Shown piece by piece: positions 51,410 to 60,894 of a DNA stretch of 64,000 nucleotides (the stretch's first letter is position 1; each line of letters starts with the position of its first letter). Source of the DNA: an uncultured Erysipelotrichaceae bacterium (lineage in GTDB: Bacteria; Bacillota_I; Bacilli_A; RFN20; CAG-826). The stretch spans positions 1-64,000 of the forward strand of contig CACZNF010000001.1 in the NCBI GenBank assembly GCA_902782395.1. Reading direction: 5' to 3'. A program made the translations under genes and the position numbers. The notes below the pieces were generated by a model, which saw only the letters and a list, made by a program, of their open reading frames with translations, was not told where the DNA came from and did not search any database.

Positions 51410-51612
51410 ATAGCGGCCCTGTAGACACAAATGAGATGTTTACTCGGCTGCTTTATTTTGCACTAAAACACTTACACATTTCCGAGAAGGAATATTGGCT
51501 CATGCCTTTTGGCTTAACTCTCGATTTATGGGAATGCCATCTCCAAGAAACTGGAAGAAGCAAACCACATCGAGAAGTTTTTATTGATGACATTATTCCT
51601 GAAGGAATCTAA
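51406..51612 (+). CDS. Tail assembly chaperone, frameshifted extension (gpT-like)
   Basis: About 68 residues read after the -1 shift: LNSGPVDTNEMFTRLLYFAL, then KEYWLMPFGLTLDLWECH and an acidic end FIDDIIPEGI. It has no ribosome site of its own at the junction, so it is expressed as a fusion with the upstream gene. The Trp/Pro pattern (EYWLMPFGLT) is typical of this second half in Firmicutes phages. Confidence 0.8.
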   Translation, partial: LNSGPVDTNEMFTRLLYFALKHLHISEKEYWLMPFGLTLDLWECHLQETGRSKPHREVFIDDIIPEGI

Positions 51613-51630
51613 AGAAAGGAGGATACTAGA

Positions 51631-54255
51631 ATGGCAGATACCTTTGGTTTAAAAATCGGTCTCGAAGGTGAAAAAGAATTTAAAGCCCAGCTCAAAGAAA
51701 TAGAACAGTCATTTAAGGTTCTTGGTTCTGAGATGAATCTAGTATCCTCCCAGTTTGATAAAAACGATAAATCTGTGGAGGCTTTGACTGCTAGAAACCA
51801 AGTCCTCCAGAAATCTATCGATACACAAAAAGATAAGATTGCTGTGCTAAAGCAAGCATTAGATAACGCATCGAAATCATTCGGTGAAAATGATGCTAGA
51901 ACTAAGGCATGGCAAGTCAAATTAAACAACGCTCAAGCTGAACTCAACAAGATGGAAAAAGAGGTGGAAGAAAACACCAAAGCCATCGATTCAATGGGTG
52001 ATGAACTAGTTGATACTGCTAAGGATGCTGACAAATTTGGCGATGAAGTCAAAGAAGCTGGCAAAGATGCAGAAGAAAGTGGTTCTAAGTTTGAAGCATT
52101 AGGAACGGTATGTGCATCAGTTGGTGCCGCTATAGCAGTAGCATTTGCCGCTGTAGCTGCGGCTGCAATTAAAGCTGGTAAGGCACTTATTGAAATGACT
52201 AAAGAGGGTGCTGCTTATGCAGATAATGTCCTCACCCAGTCAACTGTCACAGGGATTGCCACTGACAAGTTACAAGAATACATGTATGCAGCGGAACTCG
52301 TAGATGTTTCCGTGGAAACCTTAACTGGCTCCATGAAGAAAAACATCATGGCGATGAAAAATGCTGCTAATGGTAGTGCAACTTATGCAGATGCCTACGC
52401 AAAGTTAGGTATTTCCGTTACTAACGCCGATGGTTCCTTAAGAGATAGTGAAGAAGTCTATTGGGAGTTAATTCAAGCATTAGGCAATATCGAAAACGAA
52501 ACCGAACGTGATGCTTTAGCCATGACTCTTTTAGGAAAATCTGCCCAAGAGTTAAATCCTCTTATAGAGGCTGGTGCAGATAGAATGAAAGAACTAGGCG
52601 AGCAGGCTCATCAAGCTGGATATGTCATGAGCGATGATCTTCTTAAAGCTTATGGCGAGTTTGATGACCAAATGCAATATCTCAATAATGGTGTAACAGC
52701 TGCTAAAAATGCACTAGGGACTATTCTTTTACCTTTGCTTACTGATTTAGCAAAAGAAGGAACATCCTTATTAGGTGAATTCACTAGAGGTATTCAAGAA
52801 GCTAATGGTGATTTAAATAAAATCGGTGACGTTATCGCTGAGGTTCTTCCTAAAGCTTTAAATGTGGTCATGAAATACGTCCCAACAATTCTTGACTTAA
52901 TTAAGACTGTGGTTATTTCCATAGGAAAGGCCATCATCGATAACATTGATATCATCGTTGATAGTGCGGTTTCTGTAGTTTTTGAAGTATTAAATGCTTT
53001 AATTGCCGCTCTACCAAAAATAACTGAAGGAGCAACTAAACTCATATTCGCATTAGTAAAGGGAATCGTAGATAATCTTCCGATGATTATTGAAGCGGTC
53101 ATTGGTGCTGTGACAACAATCATTAAAACATTAGGAGAAACTCTTCCTCAAATTATGCCAACTATTGTGGAAGCCATAGTTAATGTCGTTAAAACGGTAT
53201 TAGCAAATCTTCCACTTGTTTTGGATGCAGTTTTAACAGTTATTAAGGGAGTTGCCAAAGGCATACTTGATGCTTTACCAATTCTTATAAAAGCCTTACC
53301 GGATGTAATCAAAGGAGTAGTTAACTTCATCGTTAAAGCAATCCCGATGATTATTAATGCGGTCATCGAGATAGTAAACGGAATAGTGGATGCTCTTCCA
53401 GAAATAATGCAGGCTATCATTCAGGCTTTACCTGAAATCATACAAGCGATTATCGATGGTATTATGGAGCTTCTTCCCATGCTTTTAGAGTGCGTTATCA
53501 ACGTGGTGATGTCCATCATCGATAACCTTCCAACTATTATCGATATGTTGGTGAACGCTCTACCTCAAATTATCACATCAATTATCAATACATTATTAAG
53601 TAATATCCCTAAATTCATCGAAACGGGTGTGAAGCTTTTCATGTCTTTAATTGAGAATTTACCAAAGGTAATTATTGAGATTGTTAAGAATCTTCCTCAA
53701 ATTATCACAAGCATCGTTAATGGCTTAATGAGTGGCTTTGGCCAGATTGTTGAAGTAGGTGCAAACTTACTAAAAGGTCTATGGGAAGGTATCAAATCGA
53801 TGGGTAGTTGGCTATGGGATAAAGTCAAAGGCTGGGCTAATGATTTCTGGAACGGATTCAAGAGCTTTTTTGGCATCCATTCCCCATCTAAGAAATTTGA
53901 GTTTTTAGGTGACATGATGATGGAAGGCTTAGGAGAAGGTTTAGAATCTTCAGGAAGACAAGTCATCAAAGATGCTGGCCTTATTAAAAGGGATTTGATG
54001 AATGAATTTGAAGACTTAAATACTGATATTGCTAGAGTTCCAACTGACTACAACATCAATACGGATGTTCCTCAAATCGCTCCATCAACACCAACAGCTA
54101 CAAACATTGGTGCGATGGCTAGTAGCGGTCCAGTAAATATCTCTTTAAGTATCGAAAACTTTAACAATTATTCTGCTGATGATATCGAAGCCTTAACCGA
54201 GGAAATCTTATCTACAGCTAATGCCTTTGTTATTAGGAAAGGAGTGGCTTACTAA
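51631..54255 (+). CDS. Tail tape measure protein
   Basis: 874 residues. An N-terminal coiled coil (FKAQLKEIEQSFKVLGSEM and on to about 145), a hydrophobic segment (about 160-185), and a long run of imperfect hydrophobic repeats with ALP/NLP turns (about 400-720) set the tail length. A C-terminal SHSP-like GIHSPSKKFEFLGDMMMEGLGEG is typical. AAAGGAGG before ATG. Overlaps Dit by one base. Confidence 0.94.
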   Translation: MADTFGLKIGLEGEKEFKAQLKEIEQSFKVLGSEMNLVSSQFDKNDKSVEALTARNQVLQKSIDTQKDKIAVLKQALDNASKSFGENDARTKAWQVKLNNAQAELNKMEKEVEENTKAIDSMGDELVDTAKDADKFGDEVKEAGKDAEESGSKFEALGTVCASVGAAIAVAFAAVAAAAIKAGKALIEMTKEGAAYADNVLTQSTVTGIATDKLQEYMYAAELVDVSVETLTGSMKKNIMAMKNAANGSATYADAYAKLGISVTNADGSLRDSEEVYWELIQALGNIENETERDALAMTLLGKSAQELNPLIEAGADRMKELGEQAHQAGYVMSDDLLKAYGEFDDQMQYLNNGVTAAKNALGTILLPLLTDLAKEGTSLLGEFTRGIQEANGDLNKIGDVIAEVLPKALNVVMKYVPTILDLIKTVVISIGKAIIDNIDIIVDSAVSVVFEVLNALIAALPKITEGATKLIFALVKGIVDNLPMIIEAVIGAVTTIIKTLGETLPQIMPTIVEAIVNVVKTVLANLPLVLDAVLTVIKGVAKGILDALPILIKALPDVIKGVVNFIVKAIPMIINAVIEIVNGIVDALPEIMQAIIQALPEIIQAIIDGIMELLPMLLECVINVVMSIIDNLPTIIDMLVNALPQIITSIINTLLSNIPKFIETGVKLFMSLIENLPKVIIEIVKNLPQIITSIVNGLMSGFGQIVEVGANLLKGLWEGIKSMGSWLWDKVKGWANDFWNGFKSFFGIHSPSKKFEFLGDMMMEGLGEGLESSGRQVIKDAGLIKRDLMNEFEDLNTDIARVPTDYNINTDVPQIAPSTPTATNIGAMASSGPVNISLSIENFNNYSADDIEALTEEILSTANAFVIRKGVAY

Positions 54256-55004
54256 TGACTAATTATTTTGTTTTTAACGGCCAGTCTTCTTTAGAACTCG
54301 GCATTCGCATCAAAAGCAAGAACATCTTTTCTGCTCCTAAATATGACATGAGTTTAGTGTCAGTTCCGGGGAGAAATGGTGAACTTGTCAATTCAAATAA
54401 ACGATTTAATAACGCGATTGTTTCCTATACGTGTTTTATCCCTGCTGGTTCAATTCAGGAATTATCAACAAAACTAAGAAACATCAAAAAATGGCTCTAT
54501 CAAGATGTTGATTCTTATCACGAATTAACCGATTCTTATGAGCCTGATTTTATGCGTTATGCTATTTTTAATAGCAAATTAGACATAAGTGATACTGCAA
54601 ATAAAATCGGAACATTCACGATTCAATTCTCCTGTCATCCTTTCAAATATCTTATTAGCTCAATGGAAGAGATAGATTTGGAAAGTACCATGTCGGTATA
54701 TAATCCTTATCCATTTCCTGCAAAACCAGTTATTAGATTGATGGGGGATCAAGTTAATAGATTTCAATTTTCTATTGCTAATTCCAAAGGAACCAAGACA
54801 TGGAAAGTTGAGCCATTCATTGGTGCAATTAACATCGATAGCGAACTCATGACTTGTTATTTTGAAACGGTGCTGATGAACGATTGCTTTAGTGGTGATG
54901 GATTTCCGGTTTTAGAACCAGGAGAAAATACTGTAACTTTTGAACGTCCTCACCATGGGGAACAAGTAATTTTCTTTATTACATGTAGGTGGAACACGCT
55001 ATGA
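54255..55004 (+). CDS. Distal tail protein (Dit)
   Basis: 249 residues. SSLELGIRIKSKNIFSAPKYD and VPGRNGELV begin the Dit N-terminal domain (Sipho_tail family), with a beta C-terminal domain. Forms the hub that joins tail tube and baseplate. Overlaps Tal by 4 bases. Confidence 0.87.
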   Translation: MTNYFVFNGQSSLELGIRIKSKNIFSAPKYDMSLVSVPGRNGELVNSNKRFNNAIVSYTCFIPAGSIQELSTKLRNIKKWLYQDVDSYHELTDSYEPDFMRYAIFNSKLDISDTANKIGTFTIQFSCHPFKYLISSMEEIDLESTMSVYNPYPFPAKPVIRLMGDQVNRFQFSIANSKGTKTWKVEPFIGAINIDSELMTCYFETVLMNDCFSGDGFPVLEPGENTVTFERPHHGEQVIFFITCRWNTL

Positions 55005-57406
55005 TACCAATTTTATATGAACATGATGAATATTTGTTTAATACCTTTGGTATTGGACCGTTAGCAGAAGCTTCCTCGTGCGAAGTTACTGAAGAAAGAA
55101 ATGGTGGATATGAATTGGTTCTTAAATACCCAACAAACGGCAGGATGATAAGTGAAATCACTAAAGAAAGGCTTCTTAGAGTACAAGTTAACGACAATAA
55201 GTCTATTCAAACGTTTAGAATCTATCGTATTTCAGTTCCGATTAACGGATTCATCACTGTTTATGCACAGCATATTTCTTATGACTTATCTGGAATAGTT
55301 GTGTTCCCATGCGGGTTTGATGGTTCTAATCCACAGCAAATGATGACTTTTCTCGCTCAAAGAAGAGCTGACAGAGTAGTGCCTTTTACATTCTTTAGCG
55401 ATATCTCTGATGCTAGACAATTTGCTATCGAGCAACCTAGGACTTTTAGAAGCGTTCTTGGTGCAGAAAAAGACTCGATTGCCGCTTTGTTTCATGGCGA
55501 ATTCTTATGGGATAACTCTGAAGTTAAATTCCTCGCTAATAGAGGAGTTAACAATGGTGTAACTATCCTCTATGGAAAGAATCTAACAAAGTTAGAACAC
55601 AACACTGATTTGAGTGGAGTCTATTCTCACTTGTGTCCTTTCGCAAAGATTAAAGAAGGCGATACCATCACTTATTTGGAACTACAAGAAAAGAAGATAG
55701 CGTTAACGACCACGCTCAATGAAACAAAGGTTTTAATTAAGGACTTCTCATCCTTGTTTGGATCTGGAGAGGGAAAACTTCAACCAACTGAAGCAAACTT
55801 AAGACAAGTTGCTAACGATTTTATCTTGGCAAATCCTACACTTGGTATTGAGGTTCCTAACATTACTCTTTCCTTTGAACAGCTAAGAGGGCAATTTGGA
55901 TACTCTAATCTCCATGAAACAATCAACTTATGTGACATTGTCACTGTTAAATACCCTGATTTAGGAATCGATATCCAAACAAAAATAGTCAAAGTTGTCT
56001 ATGATGTTCTAAAAGAAAAGTTCAAAAGTATAACTATTGGCTCCAGCAAAGCCTCTCTTGTTGATACCACAACACACACTCAACAAGAAGCTGATGCAAC
56101 AAGCCAAGCTGTGACTGAAATTCCTTCTTATGTTGAACAGGCTATAAAAAATGCCACGGACCAAATCACTGGTGCTAACGGTGGATGCGTTGTTATCGAT
56201 TATGACTCAAACCATAAACCATATGAACTTTTGGTGATGAACGACTATGACAAAGACGAAGCCACTAAAGTGTGGAGATGGAATGTTAATGGCTTAGGCT
56301 ATTCTCCGAATGGCTATAACGGACCATACACAACAGCAATCACAGCAGATGGACAAATTGTCGCTGATTTTATTACCACAGGTACATTAACTGCTTCTTT
56401 AATCCGTGCAGGAACTATCGCTTCTAACGATTCACAGAGCTATTGGAACTTGGAAACTGGCGATATCAAACTTACTGGTGAAATCAATGCCACAACTGGT
56501 TATATTTCTAATTTCAAAATCAATAGTGATGGTATAAGTACTGGCCCAACAACAGTAAGTGACCACACCCATGCAGGATTATTCCTTGCTAATAGTGGTA
56601 TCAATTTTAGTAGCGGAGTTGATTCGACTGGCTATTCAACCATAATGGTTAAGCCATTTGGAACGATAAACAATCTTCCAATGGGACCACATCTTTGGGG
56701 CGAGAAATATACTCATAATTCAAATTACACTTTAAAGAACAGCTTCATATTAAGTAGTAGTGTTTTATCGCTGAAATCGTATGTCGAAGATCACACCGAT
56801 TTAGGAAGCTACGTCACATATCGAACCAAGATTTATAGTAATGATGCCTGCCAAGATTATGTTAGTTCATTTGTCTATCCTTCTATAGAAAGTGATGACG
56901 AATTTGTTGAGCATGGAAAAGAATCTGGTTTAGCTTCATACACATTAAGCGTTGGTCATGTTTGGGATAACTGGTTAGGCTATGTTCCTGACATTTATAT
57001 CGACATGGTTACTTACAGCGTTACAAGTAGTGGCAACCACGGACAGCTCTTTGGAACGTGGAGAAGCACATCTGCAATTGTTGTAAGCTCAGATAGAAAC
57101 AAAAAGAAAGATATCGAAGTGCTAGATGATCGCTATAGCACTTTTTTCAACAATCTAAACCCTGTGCGATTCAAATATAAAGATGGAAAGTCATCTAGAT
57201 ATCACACAGGCTTTATTGCTCAAGAAGTAATTGAGGCTCTAAAAGAGTCCGATTTAAGCGAGCAAGAACTAGCAGCGATTTGTACCATGCACAACAAAGA
57301 TGAAACTACCGAGCTTGGTATTAGATATGAAGAGCTCATAGCTTTATGTGTTAAAGAGATACAACGACTCAATAAACGAGTTGAAGAATTGGAGGATAAG
57401 AAATGA
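55001..57406 (+). CDS. Tail-associated protein (Tal) with S74 chaperone domain
   Basis: 802 residues. The N-terminal ~370 residues are the Tal/prophage endopeptidase-tail hub (MIPILYEHDEYLF, then KYPTNGR and YAQHISYDLSG). The middle is beta-rich and fibre-like. The C-terminal ~110 residues form a peptidase S74 intramolecular chaperone (SSDRNKKKDIE, FKYKDG, HTGFIAQEV, YEELIALCVKEIQ) that trimerises the fibre and then cuts itself off. ATG 55001 overlaps Dit; the frame also opens at 54989. Confidence 0.87.
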   Translation: MIPILYEHDEYLFNTFGIGPLAEASSCEVTEERNGGYELVLKYPTNGRMISEITKERLLRVQVNDNKSIQTFRIYRISVPINGFITVYAQHISYDLSGIVVFPCGFDGSNPQQMMTFLAQRRADRVVPFTFFSDISDARQFAIEQPRTFRSVLGAEKDSIAALFHGEFLWDNSEVKFLANRGVNNGVTILYGKNLTKLEHNTDLSGVYSHLCPFAKIKEGDTITYLELQEKKIALTTTLNETKVLIKDFSSLFGSGEGKLQPTEANLRQVANDFILANPTLGIEVPNITLSFEQLRGQFGYSNLHETINLCDIVTVKYPDLGIDIQTKIVKVVYDVLKEKFKSITIGSSKASLVDTTTHTQQEADATSQAVTEIPSYVEQAIKNATDQITGANGGCVVIDYDSNHKPYELLVMNDYDKDEATKVWRWNVNGLGYSPNGYNGPYTTAITADGQIVADFITTGTLTASLIRAGTIASNDSQSYWNLETGDIKLTGEINATTGYISNFKINSDGISTGPTTVSDHTHAGLFLANSGINFSSGVDSTGYSTIMVKPFGTINNLPMGPHLWGEKYTHNSNYTLKNSFILSSSVLSLKSYVEDHTDLGSYVTYRTKIYSNDACQDYVSSFVYPSIESDDEFVEHGKESGLASYTLSVGHVWDNWLGYVPDIYIDMVTYSVTSSGNHGQLFGTWRSTSAIVVSSDRNKKKDIEVLDDRYSTFFNNLNPVRFKYKDGKSSRYHTGFIAQEVIEALKESDLSEQELAAICTMHNKDETTELGIRYEELIALCVKEIQRLNKRVEELEDKK

Positions 57407-57672
57407 GCCAAACAGTAGAAGTTATTATCATAATTGCTTCAGTCATTACTGCACTAGGTACCATCATCGGATGTTTTACCACAATCCATAAATGGATACT
57501 TAGACAGAACAAACAAGATGAAGACATAAAATCCATCAAAGAAGAGCAAAAAGTCCTTACTACAGGTGTTCTCGCATGTTTAAAAGGACTCAAAGAGCAA
57601 GGCTGCGATGGTCCGGTGACTGAAGCGATACATTCAATTGAAAATCATTTAAATAAGGAGGCACACAAATGA
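57403..57672 (+). CDS. Small membrane protein, XhlA/holin-accessory-like
   Basis: 89 residues: one membrane helix (about 5-27), a charged coil (KQDEDIKSIKEEQKVLTTG) and a short tail. The layout resembles XhlA-type hemolysin or holin-accessory proteins in phage lysis or baseplate regions. Overlaps both neighbours by 4 bases. Confidence 0.6.
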   Translation: MSQTVEVIIIIASVITALGTIIGCFTTIHKWILRQNKQDEDIKSIKEEQKVLTTGVLACLKGLKEQGCDGPVTEAIHSIENHLNKEAHK

Positions 57673-58004
57673 ATCCAGCAAAACAATCTCCAAGAATTGA
57701 AACCGATGGAACCTTAAGATGGTATGCAGGGGATACTTTCTCGTTAACTTTTAATTTCACTTTAAAAGATAGCGGTGGACAACCAATCCCAGCAGAACCA
57801 ACAGACACAATTAAAGTGTCTTTTAAAGATTTTAACGGTAACCTCGTGCATGAATTTACTGAAACAGGTAGTTCTAGCATTACCATGAATGTCACTCAAG
57901 AAATATCGAATAAATTCCCAGAAGGAGTCTATGCCATTTTGGTGAAGTTTAATGGCGAATACGTAACGACATTACTTAAAAACAATAAGGTGGTGGTTGA
58001 ATAA
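57669..58004 (+). CDS. BppU-like baseplate N-terminal domain protein
   Basis: 111 residues. RWYAGDTFSLTFNFTLKDSGGQPI and the Ig-like strand order resemble the N-terminal domain of baseplate upper proteins, which plugs fibres into the baseplate. Ends one base into the next gene, which probably forms the fibre. Confidence 0.65.
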   Translation: MNPAKQSPRIETDGTLRWYAGDTFSLTFNFTLKDSGGQPIPAEPTDTIKVSFKDFNGNLVHEFTETGSSSITMNVTQEISNKFPEGVYAILVKFNGEYVTTLLKNNKVVVE

Positions 58005-59512
58005 TGGTTACTGATATTGAAGTCATCGTTAATTCATCCATTATTGTTTCTCTTGATGTGACTCTCTTAATCGTTAAAGACCATGCTACATTAGAAAACC
58101 TAGATTATGCCCATTCTGGCCACACTGGCTTTGCCAGCACTGCTGACCTTTCAACAAAAGCCGATAAGTCATATGTTGATGACAACTTTGTTAATTTAAC
58201 CACTCTACAAACAATTCACGGAACTAAGAAATTTGCAGATTTTGTTGAACATAATGGTGCAGTTAATATGAACCACTCATTACTTCTTTTTTATCAAATT
58301 GGAAGTGGCGTTGATTCTAGAATCGCTGTAACAAAACAATATGTGGATAACAATATTGCAGCATTATTGGAGAATGGAAAAATAAAAGCTGCCTTAATTC
58401 CTGATGAATTTGATGAAGTGATGGAATTTGAAAAAGAAGTTAGTGGTGCAAGCTTTATCGATCAAACATTAGCTACAGAAATTGGCTCTATTGTCTGGTG
58501 TGCCGCAACAAAAGCAATAGCAGGAGATACGTATTATCGCAAGTTCATAGTAAATAACGATGGAACACAAGCAGGATTAACTACGATTGACCCAGCAAAA
58601 GGAAAACTCTATGTTGGCAAAACCGCTAATAACTTATTTGGTTGGAGTGGTTCTAATTTATTAGAAATCTCTAAATCTCTATCGTTAGGTGAAACATCAA
58701 CAACTGCCTATGCTGGAAACAAAGGTAAGGCAAATGCTCAGGCAATAACAGAACTACAAAACGGTAAACAGGATACCCTAGTTAGTGGCACAAACATTAA
58801 AACTATTAATGGGTTATCTATTGTTGGCAGTGGCGATTTAACAATTGCTGGTACTGCATTAACAAGGATTCAAAAAGTTTATGTTGGTCAGGCATTTTCT
58901 TCTGATGAAATAACCATGTTAAAAAATATGCAAGCCTATGTTGCTGTTACATATGGTGGTGGTTCTTCAAGTGGGACGAGATTATATCTCCCTACTAATA
59001 ACTATACAGGTGGAAATCAACTTATTTTAGGTGCTGCTACAAGTTCAGGTGGATTATACACCATGATTATCAACACAACTGATGGATCGTGGACTGAAGC
59101 TTACAAATCTGTACCAAGTTTAGGTGAAACATCAACCACAGCTTATGCGGGCGATAAAGGAAAAGCTAATGCTACTGCAATTGCAGCCCTTCAAGCTAAG
59201 CAGCTTCAGGTTGTTGGTTTCTATGACAGTGCCTATCCAAGCTTAAATAGATTGACGTTCCCAACATCTCAAACTCAAATAATCTTCTTTGGCTATAAAT
59301 ACGATTCTGGTGATCCAATTAAAGGTGGAAGTGTTCCTCTATTTAATGACAACATCATGGAATTAGCACCAAATAGTCCAAATAACGAGTACTTCCGTGT
59401 GAAAGCAGAAACATCTGGTAGTAACACGGTTTTAACTATTTATCAAAATCTTATGTCGTATGTTCGTTTCTTAGTTGTTGAAACTAATGTCGACTTAACA
59501 GGAGGAGCATAA
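58004..59512 (+). CDS. Tail fibre / receptor-binding protein
   Basis: 502 residues. An N-terminal fibre-like region (LENLDYAHSGHTGFAST, then TKADKSYVDDNFVNLTTL) typical of phage fibres, two copies of a repeat centred on LGETSTTAYAG(N/D)KGKAN (about residues 226 and 375), and a beta-rich C-terminus that likely binds the host. The repeats suggest duplication of a shaft module. No enzymatic motif is seen. Confidence 0.75.
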   Translation: MVTDIEVIVNSSIIVSLDVTLLIVKDHATLENLDYAHSGHTGFASTADLSTKADKSYVDDNFVNLTTLQTIHGTKKFADFVEHNGAVNMNHSLLLFYQIGSGVDSRIAVTKQYVDNNIAALLENGKIKAALIPDEFDEVMEFEKEVSGASFIDQTLATEIGSIVWCAATKAIAGDTYYRKFIVNNDGTQAGLTTIDPAKGKLYVGKTANNLFGWSGSNLLEISKSLSLGETSTTAYAGNKGKANAQAITELQNGKQDTLVSGTNIKTINGLSIVGSGDLTIAGTALTRIQKVYVGQAFSSDEITMLKNMQAYVAVTYGGGSSSGTRLYLPTNNYTGGNQLILGAATSSGGLYTMIINTTDGSWTEAYKSVPSLGETSTTAYAGDKGKANATAIAALQAKQLQVVGFYDSAYPSLNRLTFPTSQTQIIFFGYKYDSGDPIKGGSVPLFNDNIMELAPNSPNNEYFRVKAETSGSNTVLTIYQNLMSYVRFLVVETNVDLTGGA

Positions 59513-59514
59513 AG

Positions 59515-59796
59515 ATGGATTATCTAAATTTAATTAGTGTTCCAGCGATTGCGACTGCCGTCTACGTAATCATTGAAATCATCAAAAAGTGCGTAGGAGG
59601 AAATGAGAAGTTTTATAAGTTCATCCCATTAATCGCTCTAGTTCTTGGAGTGATTGCTGGTGTTCTTTGTTTCTTCTTTATTCCTTCCATTATCCCGGCT
59701 TCAAATGTCGTGATAGCGATGGTTATTGGTGGTGCAAGTGGCCTAACCGCAACTGGAACAAATCAACTTTTCAAACAAATTACTAAAAAAGAATAA
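59515..59796 (+). CDS. Phage holin
   Basis: 93 residues with two or three membrane segments (about 6-24, 37-58, 62-82), a Gly-rich last helix (VIGGASGLTATGTNQLF) and a charged end (KQITKKE). Size and position after the fibre gene fit a holin that forms lysis pores. No endolysin is found beside it. A terminator follows. Confidence 0.7.
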   Translation: MDYLNLISVPAIATAVYVIIEIIKKCVGGNEKFYKFIPLIALVLGVIAGVLCFFFIPSIIPASNVVIAMVIGGASGLTATGTNQLFKQITKKE

Positions 59797-59816
59797 ATTA
59801 TCCCTGTGAACGGAGA

Positions 59817-59839
59817 AATCCTAGTAACGGGGATTTTTT
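59817..59839 (+). terminator. Terminator of the late phage operon
   Basis: AATCC pairs with GGATT across a 9-base loop, followed by TTTTT. A longer alternative pairing (ATCCC at 59799 with GGGAT at 59830) strengthens it. Confidence 0.8.
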
Positions 59840-59918
59840 TGTTGTAAAATAATTCTGTTAATCCTTTGTTAACATGTCGGGTCACACAGGATGTGGCACT
59901 TATTAATGGAGGAATTAC

Positions 59919-60614
59919 ATGAAAACAAAACAAGAGTTGCTTGAAAAATATAAGAGCAACAAGGAATTTTATGAATTAATCGATGCCCATTATGGAACAA
60001 AGGCATCGTTTCAAATACCTGAAATAGGTATTATTTTCTTTGATAGGGAGTTAGCAAAAGACATCGTTGGTGGTGAAAAGCTCTCCTACGAAGACTTTAT
60101 AGACATCCAAATTCAAACCAAGCTAGATTTCCGTAGCTCGTTTTTTATGTGTTGGGTTTACACCCCAATGGGATTTAAAGGTGAAGTAGAAACATTTGCC
60201 AAAGGCAAAATATGCTTTAAAAGAATCTATGATGAATATATGCTCCCTGACACCTCTATCCACATGGGTAAAGAGGATCACGTTTGGATGAGTTCAGAGG
60301 GATTTGAAAAGCTTAATAAAGGTGATTGTATTTCTTTCTTTGCGGAAGTCTACCGTTACATTAAAAAGAGTGATGGTAAGAAGCTTGATTATGGATTAAG
60401 AAATCCTGAAGGAATTGAAAAGATTAACAAGTACGATTTGCCTTCGGACGATGATTTGCTCATGCAGGAAATTGATAGCATGCTTTGTGAGACATGTAGC
60501 ATGGCTGATTTTTGCTCGACTCGTTCTAACTGTATGAGAGACCCCAAGGAAAGAAAACGACTAAAGAAGCAAATGTTTGACATAGTCAAAGGCACATCTA
60601 AAAAGGAGAAATAA
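59919..60614 (+). CDS. Unknown accessory protein with C-terminal Cys cluster
   Basis: 231 residues, soluble, with aromatic-rich central sequence (FFMCWVYTPMGFKGEVETF) and a C-terminal cluster CETCSMADFCSTRSNC (about 191-206) that could bind zinc. No family recognised. ATG follows GGAGG by 7 bases. It stands apart from the late operon after a terminator and has its own upstream AT-rich region, so it is probably an accessory phage gene. Confidence 0.6.
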   Translation: MKTKQELLEKYKSNKEFYELIDAHYGTKASFQIPEIGIIFFDRELAKDIVGGEKLSYEDFIDIQIQTKLDFRSSFFMCWVYTPMGFKGEVETFAKGKICFKRIYDEYMLPDTSIHMGKEDHVWMSSEGFEKLNKGDCISFFAEVYRYIKKSDGKKLDYGLRNPEGIEKINKYDLPSDDDLLMQEIDSMLCETCSMADFCSTRSNCMRDPKERKRLKKQMFDIVKGTSKKEK

Positions 60615-60616
60615 TT

Positions 60617-60760
60617 ATGGGACCAAAGTGGTGCATGAATTACGACTCCGGAGATTATGAGTGGATTGATGAAAGTGGATATAGTTGGGACCAAGGCGAA
60701 TATGTCTACAACTATGACCGCGGTGCTTTTGATGATGACGATGATGATGACGATTGGTAA
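60617..60760 (+). CDS. 47-residue Asp-rich protein
   Basis: Aromatic and acidic throughout (WIDESGYSWDQGEYVYNYD) and ending in eight Asp and a Trp. Sixteen acidic and two basic residues give a net charge near -14. AAGGAG precedes ATG by 8 bases, two bases after the previous stop. Such charge is typical of DNA mimics, but that is only a guess from composition. Followed by a terminator. Confidence 0.65.
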   Translation: MGPKWCMNYDSGDYEWIDESGYSWDQGEYVYNYDRGAFDDDDDDDDW

Positions 60761-60792
60761 ATAAAGGACCTCCTTTCTATATATCCTCACTA

Positions 60793-60836
60793 AATCCTCA
60801 CCAGTGTTCTCCTCACATTAATGGTGGGGATTTTTT
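60793..60836 (+). terminator. Terminator after the Asp-rich gene
   Basis: AATCCTCACCA pairs with TGGTGGGGATT (11 bp, one G-U) across an 18-base loop, followed by TTTT. Confidence 0.85.
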
Positions 60837-60894
60837 GATGTCCGTTTTTTCGTACATTGTTCCTGTTATGATTATAGCGAAGGTGGTAAAATGT

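Larger units (their letters stand above)
28200..59840 (+). mobile_element. Siphovirus-type prophage (ends undefined)
   Basis: Continuous rightward array of phage genes: replication (DUF2800, DUF2815, PolA, VapE), HNH, TerS/TerL, HK97-type portal, protease and capsid, connectors, tail tube, frameshifted chaperone, tape measure, Dit, Tal, fibre and holin. The accessory genes to 63632 or beyond may belong to it. No integrase, CI-like repressor or endolysin was recognised, and no att repeat was found, so the boundaries given are only where phage-like coding starts and where the holin terminator lies. Confidence 0.85.

Noticed and set aside
53148..53420. Minus-strand frames within the tape measure gene
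   Set aside because: They mirror the repetitive hydrophobic codons of the plus-strand gene and lack ribosome sites.
60754..60894. N-terminal extension of the gene at 60895 to an ATG at 60754
   Set aside because: It would start inside the Asp-rich gene and read through a strong terminator hairpin.
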